A stretch of DNA of 64,000 nt from Podospora pseudoanserina (Eukaryota > Ascomycota > Sordariomycetes > Sordariales > Podosporaceae), in contig NC_085922.1 in assembly GCF_035222485.1 (NCBI RefSeq), forward strand, positions 1,751,001-1,815,000. Direction: 5' to 3'. Below are positions 12,671-25,755 of the stretch, in pieces (within the stretch, counting starts at the first letter, position 1; each line of letters opens with the position of its first letter). Below the pieces are notes generated by a model, which was not told the origin of the DNA, ran no database searches, and saw only the letters and a list, made by a program, of their open reading frames with translations. The position numbers were made by a program, and so were the translations under genes.

Positions 12671-14475
12671 CTCTTGGTTTTTTTCCCCCTCCATCAGAGA
12701 GCGAGGAGTGGCTGGGGTGGTGGATAACCGCAGCGTAGGCAAGTTTGGTTTTAACGGATGGGGGTAGGAGGGATGTGGAAGGTGGTGTTTGCTAGTACAG
12801 CGAGGGTAATATTTGGGATTAAGTGTATACTGGATCTAGTATTGAGTCGTCTGTTGTGTTTTTTATGATGTGGTGGTTTTGTGTGTTTTGCAATCATGCG
12901 TGGTGATGTTGGACGGGGGTGTTTGGCAAGCTGTGGATGAAATCACTGGTGCTGCAAAAGAAAGTCAAAAGGCCATCTTTCGAGGTATATTTCTCTTTTT
13001 GAAAGGTATAAGTTAACCGCAATTACACAGGTGTTGGGTGTGGGAATGGCAAGAACCCTAACCCTCCAACGTGTAACAGAAAGGCTTATCAGATAAAAAA
13101 GGGTTTTCTTGGCGGCGTCTGTGCCTCGTCGCGTCGGCGGCGCGCGCCACGCTGGACACTGAGAAAAATTGTGGGGCGCTGCTGGCTTTCCTTGAACGAC
13201 ATTTGGGAAGAGCTGACTGCGAGGCTGAACCTTCTTGATATTGTTTTTGTGTGTTGTTTTGATAACGAACGTTTGAAGATTACGGAATTGAAGAGATATA
13301 TTGATATCATGGAGCGTAGTAGGAGGTATGTGGGCTTTTCTTTGCGGTGCTGTTGTTGTTGGATCTCGAGTGAGATGGATGGGTGGCGGTGGGTGATATG
13401 GGGGAGCAGGATGGAGGAGTCATTGGGACAGTAGGGGGATGATGGAAGACAATAGGGATTGATGGGGTGGTTGGGAGGTATTGTTGATGTCGGCGTCGAG
13501 TGGTGGGCGGAGGGTTGTCGGTGCTGGGAGCAACTGGTAGCAGCATCGTCGGGTAATGGGACGACGACGGGGCAGGGACATCGAAAGGGAGAGGTAATTC
13601 AAGGCCCCCATTGGGGGGATGAGAGTTTTTTTTCTGCCAACACGCAGCGACAGCCTGGAGGAGATGTCTTGACAGCTTCGACCGCCACTTTCACCACCAA
13701 CGACCTTCACATTGAAGACAGCATCTACTTGCGTCTACATCACATCAGTCTTCCATCTCGGTCAGCTTCAGCCTTAGCGACGACTCACTTACACCATTAC
13801 CCTCCTCGACTCGCTCACACCTGACCGCGCGAGGCTCTCATCTATTGGTGTGTGCCGTCACCACCAGTCGCAGGTTGACTAGACCTCTTCATCCTACATC
13901 CTACCAGGATACCGCGTTTCATCTACATTCGAGCAAGCGAGTATTATCTCATCATCCCGACAGCTGCTTGGATCACGGCTTTCACCTTAGAAAAGGACCT
14001 CAATAGCCCGACATCCTCTCGTCTGTTTCCTCAGTTGAACGACGAGCAGCCCACCGGCGAAGGGTTGTCCTGATCAGTCGTGTCATTCCCAACATCTATC
14101 ACTTCATTACGCCGCCCTTTCTCTCAATTCATTGGGTGAAAGCTACCTCGCACGGCGAGTTATTTACCTCATCAAGTGGAAGATATCCATCTTGGAATAT
14201 GTAAGTGTGCCTTCTTCCCTCTAGAAAAGGCGTGGATTGACATTTCATCAGGTATTCCCAACCTCATCACGAAGCTCGCGAGCACACGACGCTTCCAGTA
14301 GCAAACCTCCATTGACCCCCGCGCGCCCGTCACCCGAGCAAGCAATTTTTCGGTGACCTACGAACTGAGCAGCGCGAGCAAACGACGCTTTTCGGCCTGT
14401 CGTGCTTCTATTCTGGCTTCAAGTCTCCAAGAGTCGCCTTCGAACATTCTATTTTCACCGTTCAAGTCGAACAAG
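12671..14475 (+). promoter_or_regulatory. hda-1 downstream region and long spliced leader of the next gene
   Basis: No protein-like frame was found in this 1.8 kb. The part from about 13680 on is pyrimidine-rich and resembles a long 5' leader. A good untranslated intron lies at 14202-14251 (GTAAGT donor, GATTGAC branch, CATCAG acceptor). A frame on the minus strand (13420-13710) and one on the plus strand (13459-13824) overlap and look like chance. Confidence 0.4.
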
Positions 14476-15248
14476 ATGACCCAACCGAGTCTTCCAAAGG
14501 TTATCTCGGAATATCGCTCCAACATCAACATACATTCCCCCAAGGGCAATGTTCAGCCTTGCCCTGCTACCATCAACACTGCTATGCCCGCCCATACGGC
14601 CGTTGCTTCTACATCCAATGACGCTCCCAGTGCCGCTACCGTGGCAGCTCAGTCATGCCTGGAGATGCGGCTCAAGTTCTGCTCGGACGGTACTTTCGAG
14701 AAGATTGCAGGGGCTCCTCGGGCGTTCTTCAGAGACAATCGCTCAATGACTGATTCCCAGCTTGCCAAAGAGGTGGCTCGGATGGAGCTCCTGGTTGCTT
14801 ATGAGAAACCCGCTGTCACTGGTGTTTCTCTGCCTCCAGATGAGACCACCTCAACCACCGAAGAGAACACGGCTGTTGATGTTGGCGCGTCAGCTTTGCC
14901 CATCAAGTCGATGAACACTGAAAGCTTCAAGGCTGCCACTGCTGGAACAAAGTTGCCTGGTCCAGTTGACAAGAACGTTGGATCGAAGCCAACCAACACG
15001 AACATCGCCCCAGCTCATATTGGCAACCCAGCTGCGATGGACGAGATTTTGAATCAGTTTCTTCTCGCAGCAGATCGGCCCATAAGCGTCGCAAGTGGAG
15101 CTTTGACGAAGATGAGGAAGCTCTCGTCGACATCAAGCAGAGAAGTGAAGAGTTTTATCGTCAGATAGAACCTGTCAGTCGCCGCACACGTCGCTCGGGA
15201 TCCTCTTTCTATTACGTGGAGCTAGCTGTGGATGATGAGGAGTTGTAG
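14476..15248 (+). CDS. Ser/Thr/Ala-rich orphan protein with a frame break near the 3' end
   Basis: From ATG 14476 the frame runs as MTQPSLPKVISEYRSNINIH through a Ser/Thr/Ala-rich low-complexity region. It holds one more ordered patch, CLEMRLKFCSDGTFEKIAGA then SQLAKEVARMELLVAYEKP, and DEILNQFLLAADR near residue 200. This frame stops at 15168 after 230 residues. A neighbouring phase is open from 14970 to 15248 and reads KRRKWSFDEDEEALVDIKQ, EEFYRQIEP and SSFYYVELAVDDEEL, which looks more like real protein. The two could be joined by an intron ending at the TTTCTTCTCGCAG at 15057-15070, though no consensus donor in the right phase was found. Otherwise there is a one-base indel, real or a sequencing error. 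I recognise no family. The SR-rich gene starts only about 115 nt downstream. Confidence 0.5.
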
Positions 15249-15363
15249 GCGGGTCATGGATTCATCAGCAACATCTGGTGATCAGAACGAACATGTCGAC
15301 TTCGAGTTACTGGACCAAACAGGTGTCAATTTCGTGCAGGCTTAGGTTTTATTAGGTGGAAGG

Positions 15364-17503
15364 ATGACGGCGTGGGGAGTGAGTGGGAATCACTGCTATC
15401 AGTTCAGGGAGATTCTTTTAGGGACCTCGGTGAATTTTAGCTAGCTTAGCTCTCAGTGGAGCTCTCGTGGTTTTCACTTTTCATACGTCTTTCTTTTGTT
15501 CATGTGTTTTTTCGTATTTTTTTGTGCCGATTTTTTTCTCGTTGATCAGGGCGTTGATACTGACGATCGCGACGACAGATACGAGGACGGTGAAGTCAGA
15601 AGGTACGGTGCAGGTGAATCTTATCGACCTTACAACCGTGACCGATCACCTCCCCCACGACCACGCAGTCCCATGAGGGATCGCGGTCGCACCCCGCCGG
15701 GAGGTCCCGACAGCTATGTCCCCGGCAGACCGTCTCCTCGACGCAGGTCACGCAGTGTTGATCGCTTCCGCGACAGATCAAGAGATCGTGGTGCCCCTCA
15801 GCGTTGGCGTCGTAGCAGAAGCCGAGGAAGAACCGACTTGCATCGTGGTTCTCCAAGAAGAAGCCCAATGAGAAGATCACCGCCTCCCCGGTTCATGTCT
15901 CCTCGGCGAGACGACCGCCGTGATGACCGGCGAGATGACCGGCGCGACATTGACAGAAGAGACGATCGCCGAGATGACAGGCGATTTGACGACAGAAGAG
16001 ATGATCGCAGAGACGAGAGAAGAGATGATCGAGATGAGCGCCCTCGTTCTCCTCTCCCGCGTCGCGACTTGGACATCAGGTGAGCATAACTTTTTATTTT
16101 CGACTTTTTGAGCAAGCTTTTAGTAACTCTTGTGTGGTAACAGACGCAGGTCCCGCTCGCCTTTTGACAGAGACAGAATTCGCCGGGACCGTTCTCCCCC
16201 TCTGAGACGTTCTCCTCCAGCCGGTCCCCGCGGCGGAGGTTCTTATCGTCCTCGCTCTCGTTCTCCGGAACGTCGAGACCCTCGCGATGACAGATATCCT
16301 CCTGCTGCCTCGACCTTCCGTCGCCAGTCACCGCCGCCCCGGGATTCCGTCAACACTTCGGTGATCAACTCTCGCAGCGGCTCTGGTAGATCCTCTCCGC
16401 GGCCTCCTTCTCGTCGTGGCCGGGACGATCGGTCTCGACCTCAGTCTCCCGCGCCCAGGTCTCCGCCTCGTCCGCCCTCCATGAGAGCGCCAACTCCCGT
16501 ACAAACTTCGGCTCCTCCCCCGCCCAGAGAGACCCCCAGACAGGCCCCGCCGCAGCCCTCGCCACAGCAGCCTGTCCAGTTAACTATGCAGCCAGCCCCA
16601 AGGCCAGCGGCTACAGAGATCAATTCTACTCCCATGCGCTCTCCTCCCCGGGCCCCGGCAGCGCTTAGAGCCCCTCCCACCGGCCCGGCCGCCTCCCGCA
16701 ACTTCACCTCCCCCGTGGCACCCATCCCGCAACACTCGACCCCTCAAATCCCCCCGAGCGGCCCAGCCCGGGATACTACTAGTCCTAGCATCCCGCCCTC
16801 CGGACCCCGCGGCTACATTGCTCCCTCCCCCAGAGGCAACTTCACCCCTCGCAACAGCATCGGCGGAGGAGGCCGCGGCATCAACCCTTCCTCCTCCTGG
16901 GGCCCGCCCAACTCTGTCTCAAGGAACCACAACCACCCCTCCCATCTTCCACCTCGACAAACCTCCTCCCCTACCATCCCCACCTCGACCGGTCCCTCCT
17001 CCATCCCGACAGGTCCCCGCTCAGCAGGGGGTAGCATCTCGGGCCCCTCCCACAACGGCCCCCCCTCCACCGGCGTAGCCTCCCCCTCCCCCTCCACCCC
17101 CTCCGTCTCCCTCCCCCCTCCTACCGGCCCCTCCGCTGGTGTCAACACCAACAGGCCGTTCAACCCCCCCACCGGGCCCGCCTTATCCTCCCCGCAACCC
17201 CCTCGCGCGACGCTGGCTCAGAATCTGATAAGTACCTTGCCCCCTCTCCTTCCCCCGGGCAGTGGCGGGAAATTAGACCCCTCAATGGCAACAATAGACG
17301 AGAAGGACCCCCACTACAGAAAAATGAAAGAAGACGAGGAAAGGCTGAGGGAGGAGTTGAAGGTGCGACAAGAAAAATTAAGGAAGAGCATGAGGGTGTG
17401 GGACCGGATGGAGAGGGAGAGTAAGGGGTGCGAGTTGAAGAGTGAGCTGAGTGAGAGGAGTTTGAGGGGGCTGAGTGGGGAGGGGCAGGGAGGTGCTTTT
17501 TAG
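15364..17503 (+). CDS. Arg/Ser- and Arg/Asp-rich nuclear-type protein
   Basis: Proposed exons 15364-15378 (MTAWG), 15550-16079 and 16144-17503 sum to 1905 nt (634 residues). The first exon is a tiny one ending in a GTGAGT donor. The second begins after a long pyrimidine tract ending GATCAG and opens GVDTDDRDDRYEDGEVRR. Residues about 30-180 carry RS/SP dipeptides (PRRRSRSVDRFRDRSRDRG), then about twelve Asp-Asp-Arg-Arg repeats. The middle is Pro/Ser-rich with many PPSGP and PPTGP repeats. The last 60 residues form a charged coiled coil (HYRKMKEDEERLREELKVRQ then RVWDRMERE). This resembles fungal SRRM1/SR-like splicing-associated proteins but has no RRM or PWI domain. The N-terminal exon could instead lie further upstream. 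Confidence 0.7.
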
Positions 17504-17612
17504 GCGGTTGATTATGGGGGTGGTGATTGTGGAGGAATCATTGGTGTGTAAGGTCAAGTTGACGATGGCTGTGTGGTCATGATAGCCAACGACATCTCAC
17601 TGAAAACAAAAC

Positions 17613-17630
17613 GAGAGAGAGAGAGAGAGA
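17613..17630. repeat. (GA)n microsatellite
   Basis: Nine GA units lie in the 3' flank of the SR-rich gene. Nothing else is apparent between 17504 and about 18360, except two convergent gene ends and A-rich segments near 17850-17900. Confidence 0.85.
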
Positions 17631-18485
17631 ATGTGGGATATTGTTCGCCAAGAGAAGATGGTAATGGAGGGGGGGGTGTTGTTGGGGGAGGGGAGGGAAA
17701 ATTGGAAGGTGTTGTCTGCTGCTTTCTTACACGACCGAGATGAACTGGCTGGGTTAGACCCCGTTGACATCAACGTGGTTGTCTCAGGAAATCAAGAGCA
17801 AAGTGGACACCAAATGTGGTCAGGCAAAGCAGACAGCAAACATGGAGAAATCATAACTAAAGAGAAAGAAAGAGAGAAAGGAGAAAGGGCGTTGGTTTTT
17901 CGTGATGATTACTGTACATATTTTAATAGAGCTTGATGTAATGTTCCTGTCGGGCTTTTCCAACTTGTGATCTGAGGTGGTTTCTTCTCTGGTGGACCCC
18001 AAGCTCGAAATAAAAATCATCATGGCTCTAACACCAGTCTCAACTTCCTAAGAAAGGATCATCCTTCCGTTGCCTTCCCCTCCACTCACCATGGTTCGTG
18101 GTCTTCAAGATCCATCATAAGGCTTGTGATTTCCTCAACTATCAAGGTTCAGAAGACACAACACCAGATGCTGTGCTGATGGGGATGTGTTTCTCCAGCT
18201 ACGTACCAATGGCACCTTTTAGACTACCACGGACAAACATCAACGAAAAGATGGACAACATATAAGGATCCTCGGGACCGTGACGTCATCCAGTTCGCAC
18301 AGCGCACAATCAGTCAAGTAAAAACCACGAAATGTACTTCTAAAGCTTCATGGTATATTTTGCTACCTAGGCTCCAAACGCAACCCAAACCCATTTTCAG
18401 TCGAGCGTGTCGTCTTCATCTAGGAAAAAGGGCACACAAAGCGCGCACCCATCACCAACTACAGTCTCGCGGGGACGCAACCGAG

Positions 18486-19862
<1,377 letters not shown>

Positions 19863-20519
19863 CTGATGTGTGTGTGGTCTGTGTGAAGAAGTGGAAGGGG
19901 AGGGATGCTCGACGAATTCAGGAGAATACGGCGAGATTAGCAGATGAAGTTGTTGATGGGGAAAGAATGAAGAAGGAAGAGGAGACGCGACGGGTGGTGG
20001 TGGTGGTGGCATGAGCGACATAAAAAAGGGTGAGCGACCACACACGAAGGTGGGGTGAAGGTGGTGGGCTGTGGTGCTTCCCATCCTTCCTTGCCCTGCT
20101 TGCATCACCGACCCCTCCCTGCCGCCGTCGCCCGCCCGCTCAAAAAGATAGTGCGAGACTTGCTGTTCACCCCACGCTGACAAAAAACTCAATTCCATTA
20201 GGGGATCAACTAAAGGATCCAAGGTATCATCCTGCCATTGGCGATGGCTCGCTTCATCGCCACCAGCCTGCCGCTTGGCGAAAAGACCTCCGTCACCGGG
20301 GGACCTGTCACAGCTGTCGCCCTGGCCAGAGTATTGCTCTAACTGTCCCCGACCCGCCGCCCGCGCGGGTGCGGTAACGCTGACGTTTGTAATTCTCGAC
20401 TGTCTCCCGTCGTCTGAAATCGCGCATCTAGCTCTGTCGGCCGGCCAGGCTGGGGGTGAGTGGGCTGAGCTCAACACCACCATGCACATCGTGAGCCTCA
20501 TTCTGATCTAGAGTCCCAA

Positions 20520-22700
20520 AGTACTTGCCTAACAGGTCCAAAACAACCCCGGAAGGCCAGTCTCGGGCTACGGAAGCTGTCATCGGGTTTACGAAAATGA
20601 ATGTCCGGTAAGAAACGGACGGGCACGGCTAAAAATGGACCTCTTCCACGGTTAACTCTCGGTATATGCTCCAGCTGTTGTCAATGATTGCCGTTTGAGT
20701 ATCCGTAGTCCTCGCCGAGAGCCAATCACCAAGATGAAATTTGTTTGACCATTGGATTTCCAAGTTTGCCCATTCTACGGAGATGACTAGCTAGGTATGT
20801 TCTCGATGTGTCCGGATTACCACCCGAGAGCTCCGTGTTCGAGAAGTCGGTCCGCGAAGAGTCATCTAGTCATCCAGTAATCTAGTCATGCCACCCACCC
20901 AACTTCCAACACGTGCTGGGCGGACTGGCCGAGTTGGTCCCCTTATTCCCGTATGCACTTATTTAAAGTCAGCAATGGAAGTTGATGATATTCTTCGTGA
21001 ATCTGATGAGGATTGAGGGCTGTGGCCTGGGCTTCGCTCAACAACATCTGCCAAGCCACCCTATCCATGCCTGCCCCTCCATGTGCCCCACCAGCCCTAT
21101 GCCCGCTCTGAGCTTGATGCCATGTCCCTTCGTCCCTGAGCTGTTCCGTCTCTTCCAGACAAGGCAGCGATATGACAGTGGGTATGGACTGGGCATCTCT
21201 CCTGAACTGACGGCCAGCTCCATGCACAAGACGTACGGCTGCCGTCCATCATTTCGCCTGCGCGCATGTTGTCGATGGCATCTGGGGCGATGGACACCGC
21301 AAGTACCGACGTCATCCAATAGTGACCGGGCCCCCCATGTCCAACTCCTGAAGCTCTTGTGGGTCTTGCCGAGAGAAGCTGCTGTTGAGCTTTCTTCAGC
21401 TTTCTGCTTCGGCCGCGACACTCCGAGATGGCCTGCGCCGTGAAGGGGTTGGTGAGGGAATTCTGGATGGGTTGAGATGGGATGGGATGACTTTCTTATC
21501 TATTTGTATAGTAAATGGGTCCTGCTGTGAGACACAGCGTGGGGGTTGAGCAAGAGTGCAAAAAGAGACTCGGCCGACCGTTTGAACCTGACGTCACAGT
21601 TCGTCTGATACTTTGGGTGAGGGGGCTTTGAGCTTGAGATGAGATGTTCGAGTTGTAACTTTTGAGATAATACACCCGATTATTGCTCCAACGCCATGCT
21701 CAGGCCCAGCATATTCAAAATCTCTTCTCAAAGGCGCTGAGACATGAAAACTGCCCACAAATGCTCTGTGAAACCAACACAAATGCTGGTCTTGAAATGA
21801 GTGGAGGTCACTCTCACTCGCCATCTCAGGTATCACAGAGTCATATTGCCATCTCGTATTCCACGAAATCACCTTACCCTCTTTGTACCTCAGTGCGGCT
21901 ATTACGCACCGGGATATGACGCATTGCGCATAGTCGACACACGTCTTCAAATCCAGGAACGGGAATTGTTGCCAGACCAGCAGTATCCTGGTACCCCGGC
22001 ACCTTTGCCGGAGACGACAAGAGGTAGCATGCTGCCGGTCATTCATTCTCAAGCAATTGAAGTACGTCTCGGAACAGGCTCCGGCTTGAAGATGGCTCTG
22101 CGGGAAAGGGGGGTATACATATGTTTTGCATCTCTATCTCCAGCTGCATGATAACATCTCTTTTACAAGAACCTGTAAGGCCAATGGAGCTCCTCCTTCT
22201 TGAAATGCGTCTTGCCCGCCCTGGGAGCTGGTGGTGAAAAGTGGGAGATTGGAGATCGTTCACTTGATGAAGGGTCTCCCGCTGGTTGGGGAGGATAGGT
22301 AGGAAGAGGGCTTGTATAGGGAAAGACGACATTCGCCTGCTCCACAGTTTGTTCCAGTCGCCGCAAAGTTGAGTTTGTCTGGTTGATAGTGGGCCTGAGC
22401 TGGTGTGTAGCCGGTTGCTTTGGTGCGGACGATGGCTGTGCGTCTTGGTATGTTGACCCGCGAGGGGGTGGTGCGCCCTCTTGTTGTGTCCGATGGTTGA
22501 GTTTGTCGGTCAAGAACTTCCTGACGATGCAGGCTTACTTTGTTCTTGCTGTTACTTGTGGAGTGGGAAGCTGAGAGGTTGGCAATGGAGCCCTGGTGTG
22601 TTCGTTTCGGGAGGGAAGGTATTACGATGTCCCGCGAGGAAGAAAGGGGTGGAGTGAGATGTAAGGAGTGATGGCAGGTACCGGCTGGTTAATTGTAAAC
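20520..22700. other. Gene-poor stretch at the left border of the accessory region
   Basis: About 2.2 kb with no convincing gene. Overlapping frames on both strands at 20982-21443 and 21038-21421 mirror each other and show no family motif. A minus-strand frame at 22163-22513 is Pro/Gln/Ser-rich (for example PTYPPQPAGDPSSSERSPIS) and could be a fragment of a lost gene. Its neighbours in other phases carry no support. Confidence 0.4.
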
Positions 22701-22716
22701 ATGAGTCTATATAGAG

Positions 22717-23102
22717 GAGAGAACATTTACGGAGCCACTTATTTATCTTATCAGTGCCCCCCTCCCAACGTATTTACTTACCTTGTCTATAACATAGTAA
22801 AAGGCCTTAGAGGAAAATTAACAAAAGTTTAATTTATTTTTGAAGGCATTTAAATTATTTTTCAAAACCTATCAATTATCTTAATAGCCTTTAAACAATC
22901 TTTTAAAACCCTTAAACTATCTTTCAAGCCCTTTTGACTATCTTTTAAAGCCTCTTGATTATCTTTCAATATATTTTATCTATCGTTCAGAGCCTATCAA
23001 ATATATTTCAACCCATAATAATCATACTTCGCAAGATAGTTAAATCTTATATTCAGGGGGGGTGTTGGTAAGATGAATAGTGGGCTCCGTACAGGTTCTC
23101 TT
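22717..23102. mobile_element. Mutator-like miniature inverted-repeat element (MITE)
   Basis: The two ends are inverted copies: left GAGAGAACATTTACGGAGCC then ACTTATTTATCTTATCAGTG, right end reversed AAGAGAACCTGTACGGAGCC then CACTATTCATCTTACCAAC, each followed by a C run. The inverted repeats are about 50 bp and around 80 percent alike. They are flanked by a direct repeat TCTATATAGAG at 22706-22716 and 23102-23112, so the target duplication is 9-11 bp. That size fits Mutator-like elements. The 386 bp body is strongly A/T-rich with short degenerate tandem units and has no coding capacity. It must have moved using a transposase from elsewhere. Confidence 0.75.
22835..23010. repeat. Degenerate about 21 bp tandem repeat inside the MITE
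   Basis: Units such as CCCTTAAACTATCTTTCAAG, CCCTTTTGACTATCTTTTAA and CCTCTTGATTATCTTTCAAT follow one another, with about seven or eight diverged copies of a 20-21 bp motif. They form most of the A/T-rich core of the element at 22717-23102. Confidence 0.65.
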
Positions 23103-23119
23103 CTATATAGAGAGGAGGT

Positions 23120-23865
23120 TTATTGATGAGGTGAACATGCCTTCCCCTTGGTGCACTGCTTCTTGACCAGCTTCACAGGGACCAGACTGGCTGACTTCAA
23201 ACCGCTTCTTGGAAGTAGGAATAGCACGAGTATCTACGAAGTCCATCCTGGATCTTGTGCTTCTCGGGGCCGGAGACATTTGTAGTGGTGCTCCAAGAAG
23301 CTCTTGGTGAAAACATCTGTTGACGCTGTCTTTTTGGTCCCATCCACCACGGCATCTATGTTGCTTTGATGATCATACAGAAGGCCCCAGCCGGTCAATT
23401 GGCTCACGTCTTGAAGTGCTCGGTTCATCTCAGGCTTAGGCGCGCGGAAGTGATGATCGCCGGCAATCGCATCTCTCTTGGTGAGTTACTGGCCAATCTG
23501 TCGGTAGATCTCAGGGGGTAGGTACAGGAAAGCTTGACTAGTGTTGTTCGAAGCGGGTATGATCTCGTTGTTGGCCGGTCTGAGTTTGCTGCCGCGTCCC
23601 CAGCATGTGTTGAATCTTCTCCTGTCTGTCTTTGAGTTGGAATTGTGAAGGTTCGTCTGAGGGCTCGGGAGACGGTCCTGATGGGTAGCTGTATGGTGCG
23701 GTAAAGGGGTTCTGCCGATGGTTTGGTTGAAAGGTCGGCTGAAGTACGACAAAATGTTCGCCGGCTCTCATAGACGACTCGTTGAAGGGTGCGAGGCTTG
23801 CTGCCATGAAGATGTCTATTCATATATAATGGCCCCGTCCCAAAAACCTGCCCATTCCGGGGCAC
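23120..23865 (-). pseudogene. Minus-strand gene fragments, unknown family
   Basis: Several minus-strand phases look partly protein-like: MNRALQDVSQLTGWGLLYDH then DAVVDGTKKTASTDVFTKSF (23234-23428), RSRMDFVDTRAIPTSKKRFE (about 23160-23280), QAFLYLPPEIYRQIGQ (near 23490) and FQPNHRQNPFTAPYSYPSGP (near 23700). No single phase joins them, and no consistent intron set was found, so this is probably a decayed or rapidly evolving gene. I do not recognise the family. It sits directly beside the MITE at 22717-23102. Confidence 0.35.
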
Positions 23866-24486
23866 CGGCCTGAGCAGTCATTGCTGAAGTTTCAAATTGA
23901 TATCGTTCGGAGTTGTGAAGGTGATTTCAAGTTCCCAGAGATAGATTTTGGCTTCTTCTAGTTCGGCGTTTTTCGTCGTCGGGAGTACTGGTGCGCTCGG
24001 GCTGCTCAATATGAGCGTTTACTCGCTGGTGTTTGGGTGTTACCCAGTTCATTCCGGTTGAAAAAGGCCGGCTCTGACGGTGAATATGTGGAATTGATCC
24101 TCAGGTGCCCTATTTGGACATATTGGCTTTTGCTGTGCCGACCCTGGTGATGATGGATTTCATGACCTTAGTGCTACTGCGCCGAGACAACGGATGGGCT
24201 TTCTCTGCGGACGACTTTGGGTGGAATAGGTCATAGATGGTATGGTAAAAATTCCGAGGATGCATCCGCCAAGATGCCCTCCTTTTTTCATTAAGCCTGG
24301 AGACGATGCCACAAGGAATGAGCTATCTACATATATCTACATCATCAAAAAGCTTCAATAAGGTACTTACCCACACAGTCACATGTCAGAAAAGACCATC
24401 GATCCAACCGCAGTGTCGCTGATCACCACAAATCTACAATATCCTAGAATCCAATACTTGATTCCTAACCAAATCCAAACTTTAAT

Positions 24487-24727
24487 CAGGGTGGTCGATG
24501 GGATGAGTTGAGATGAGACGGCCCTCGATTTGACTTAGCTCACCGGCCCAGGGCCTCCATTTGGCTTGAGGCCATCACGATTTGGCTCATCTCACTGGCT
24601 TGCAAGACGTGGGACGAGCCGGCGGGTAGATTTGACTTGGCTTGAGCAAAATAGGACCAATTTGGCTCGTCTCACAGGCTCATCTTACAAGATAAGTCAA
24701 AACCGTCTCATCTCATCGACCGCTCTG
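24487..24727. mobile_element. hAT-like miniature inverted-repeat element (MITE)
   Basis: A perfect 8 bp direct repeat ACTTTAAT flanks the element at 24479-24486 and 24728-24735. The ends are inverted repeats: left CAGGGTGGTCGATGGGATGA, right end reversed CAGAGCGGTCGATGAGATGA, 17 of the first 20 bases alike. Further inside, GATGAGACGG and TTTGACTTA recur in both arms. An 8 bp duplication and termini starting CAGGG/CAGAG are diagnostic of hAT-superfamily elements. At 241 bp it is non-autonomous. Its core repeats TTTGGCTCATCTCACTGGCT and TTTGGCTCGTCTCACAGGCT as direct copies. Confidence 0.85.
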
Positions 24728-24739
24728 ACTTTAATATCA

Positions 24740-25755
24740 TCTCTCAAAAATCACTAGGTTACCTACTTGTTTTCGGGGCCCAGAAACTGTGACGTCTGTG
24801 TTGGGTTGGTTGGCATTGCCCTGGAGTGCACGCTTCACCTCTTGATCTTGATCGATTGGACCAGCAGCCTTTTGCTTGTTTGCTATAACAGGTAGAGAGT
24901 CATCAACAGCAACAGCAACAGCCTTTGACTTGGTCCTCAGTTGGTTCTCCTGAAGGGGATAGTTGGTGTGGTGGTAATTGCCCCTATGACTTTGTCGGAA
25001 ACTGCTCTACCAAAGCTATCAGAGGTCCTCCTACCCTAGTCCCAACCGTCGTGAGTCTATGAGGCGTCGGTTGTGCTTCATCCAATCGGTTGACAGTCAT
25101 TGCCATATCTCTGAAAGAAGTGGCGGGACAATCCGGTGATCTTGATGAAACCCGCGTGCGAGCAGAGCTTCAGTGACTGCATCCTTTTCTCCTTCTCCAT
25201 CCTCTTTTCAGTTGCAATAATATCCGGATCCGCCCGGGCGAGATAGGTTGACAAATCGAGCGGTTCAACGGGCTTGCAGGCGCCGTTGGTGGTATGAGTT
25301 CCCTTCTGGTGACATCAGTGCAGAGGTCGTGGATGGAAGAGAGAGGCGCGAGGTTCAGGCGGCCGAGTTATCGACAGGGACCCAAAGGTGTTGCGGAGGA
25401 GCAGGAAGAAGAGTCTAAATTGGAAGACTAGTGATAACTTTGGGTCTTCTTTCGCTGGCTGATACTATAGTTTGACTGTGGCACTGAGAGGTGGATATGG
25501 GTAAGGAATAACGTGGCAAGATGCACCCCCAATATCTAGTAGATGCCGTTGACACAGTCTCCTAGAAACGAAACGACTACCCCCCCCCCTCTCAACTTCA
25601 CACCAAACCTTGTTCATCACCTCCGCTGCAACGCCTCCTCTTACTTTGGCCCCCTTCACTCTCTCTGCCATCCTGTCTGGTCCTTGAAACGAAGGAGTTT
25701 GTCCCTCCAGCTCTTTCTGTCCATTTTGGCCTTATCTTTTACCAATTGAGCCGCT
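24740..25755. other. Gene-free stretch
   Basis: About 1 kb holding short overlapping frames on both strands (for example 25465-25671 minus) and a C run at about 25580. I see no gene or repeat structure. Confidence 0.4.

Noticed and set aside
15048-15085. Programmed -1 frameshift in the Ser/Thr-rich orphan
   Set aside because: No X XXY YYZ slippery heptamer in the required phase was found. An indel or intron is simpler.
20982-21443. Opposed open frames of 153 and 127 codons
   Set aside because: They mirror each other and neither shows a domain or intron support.
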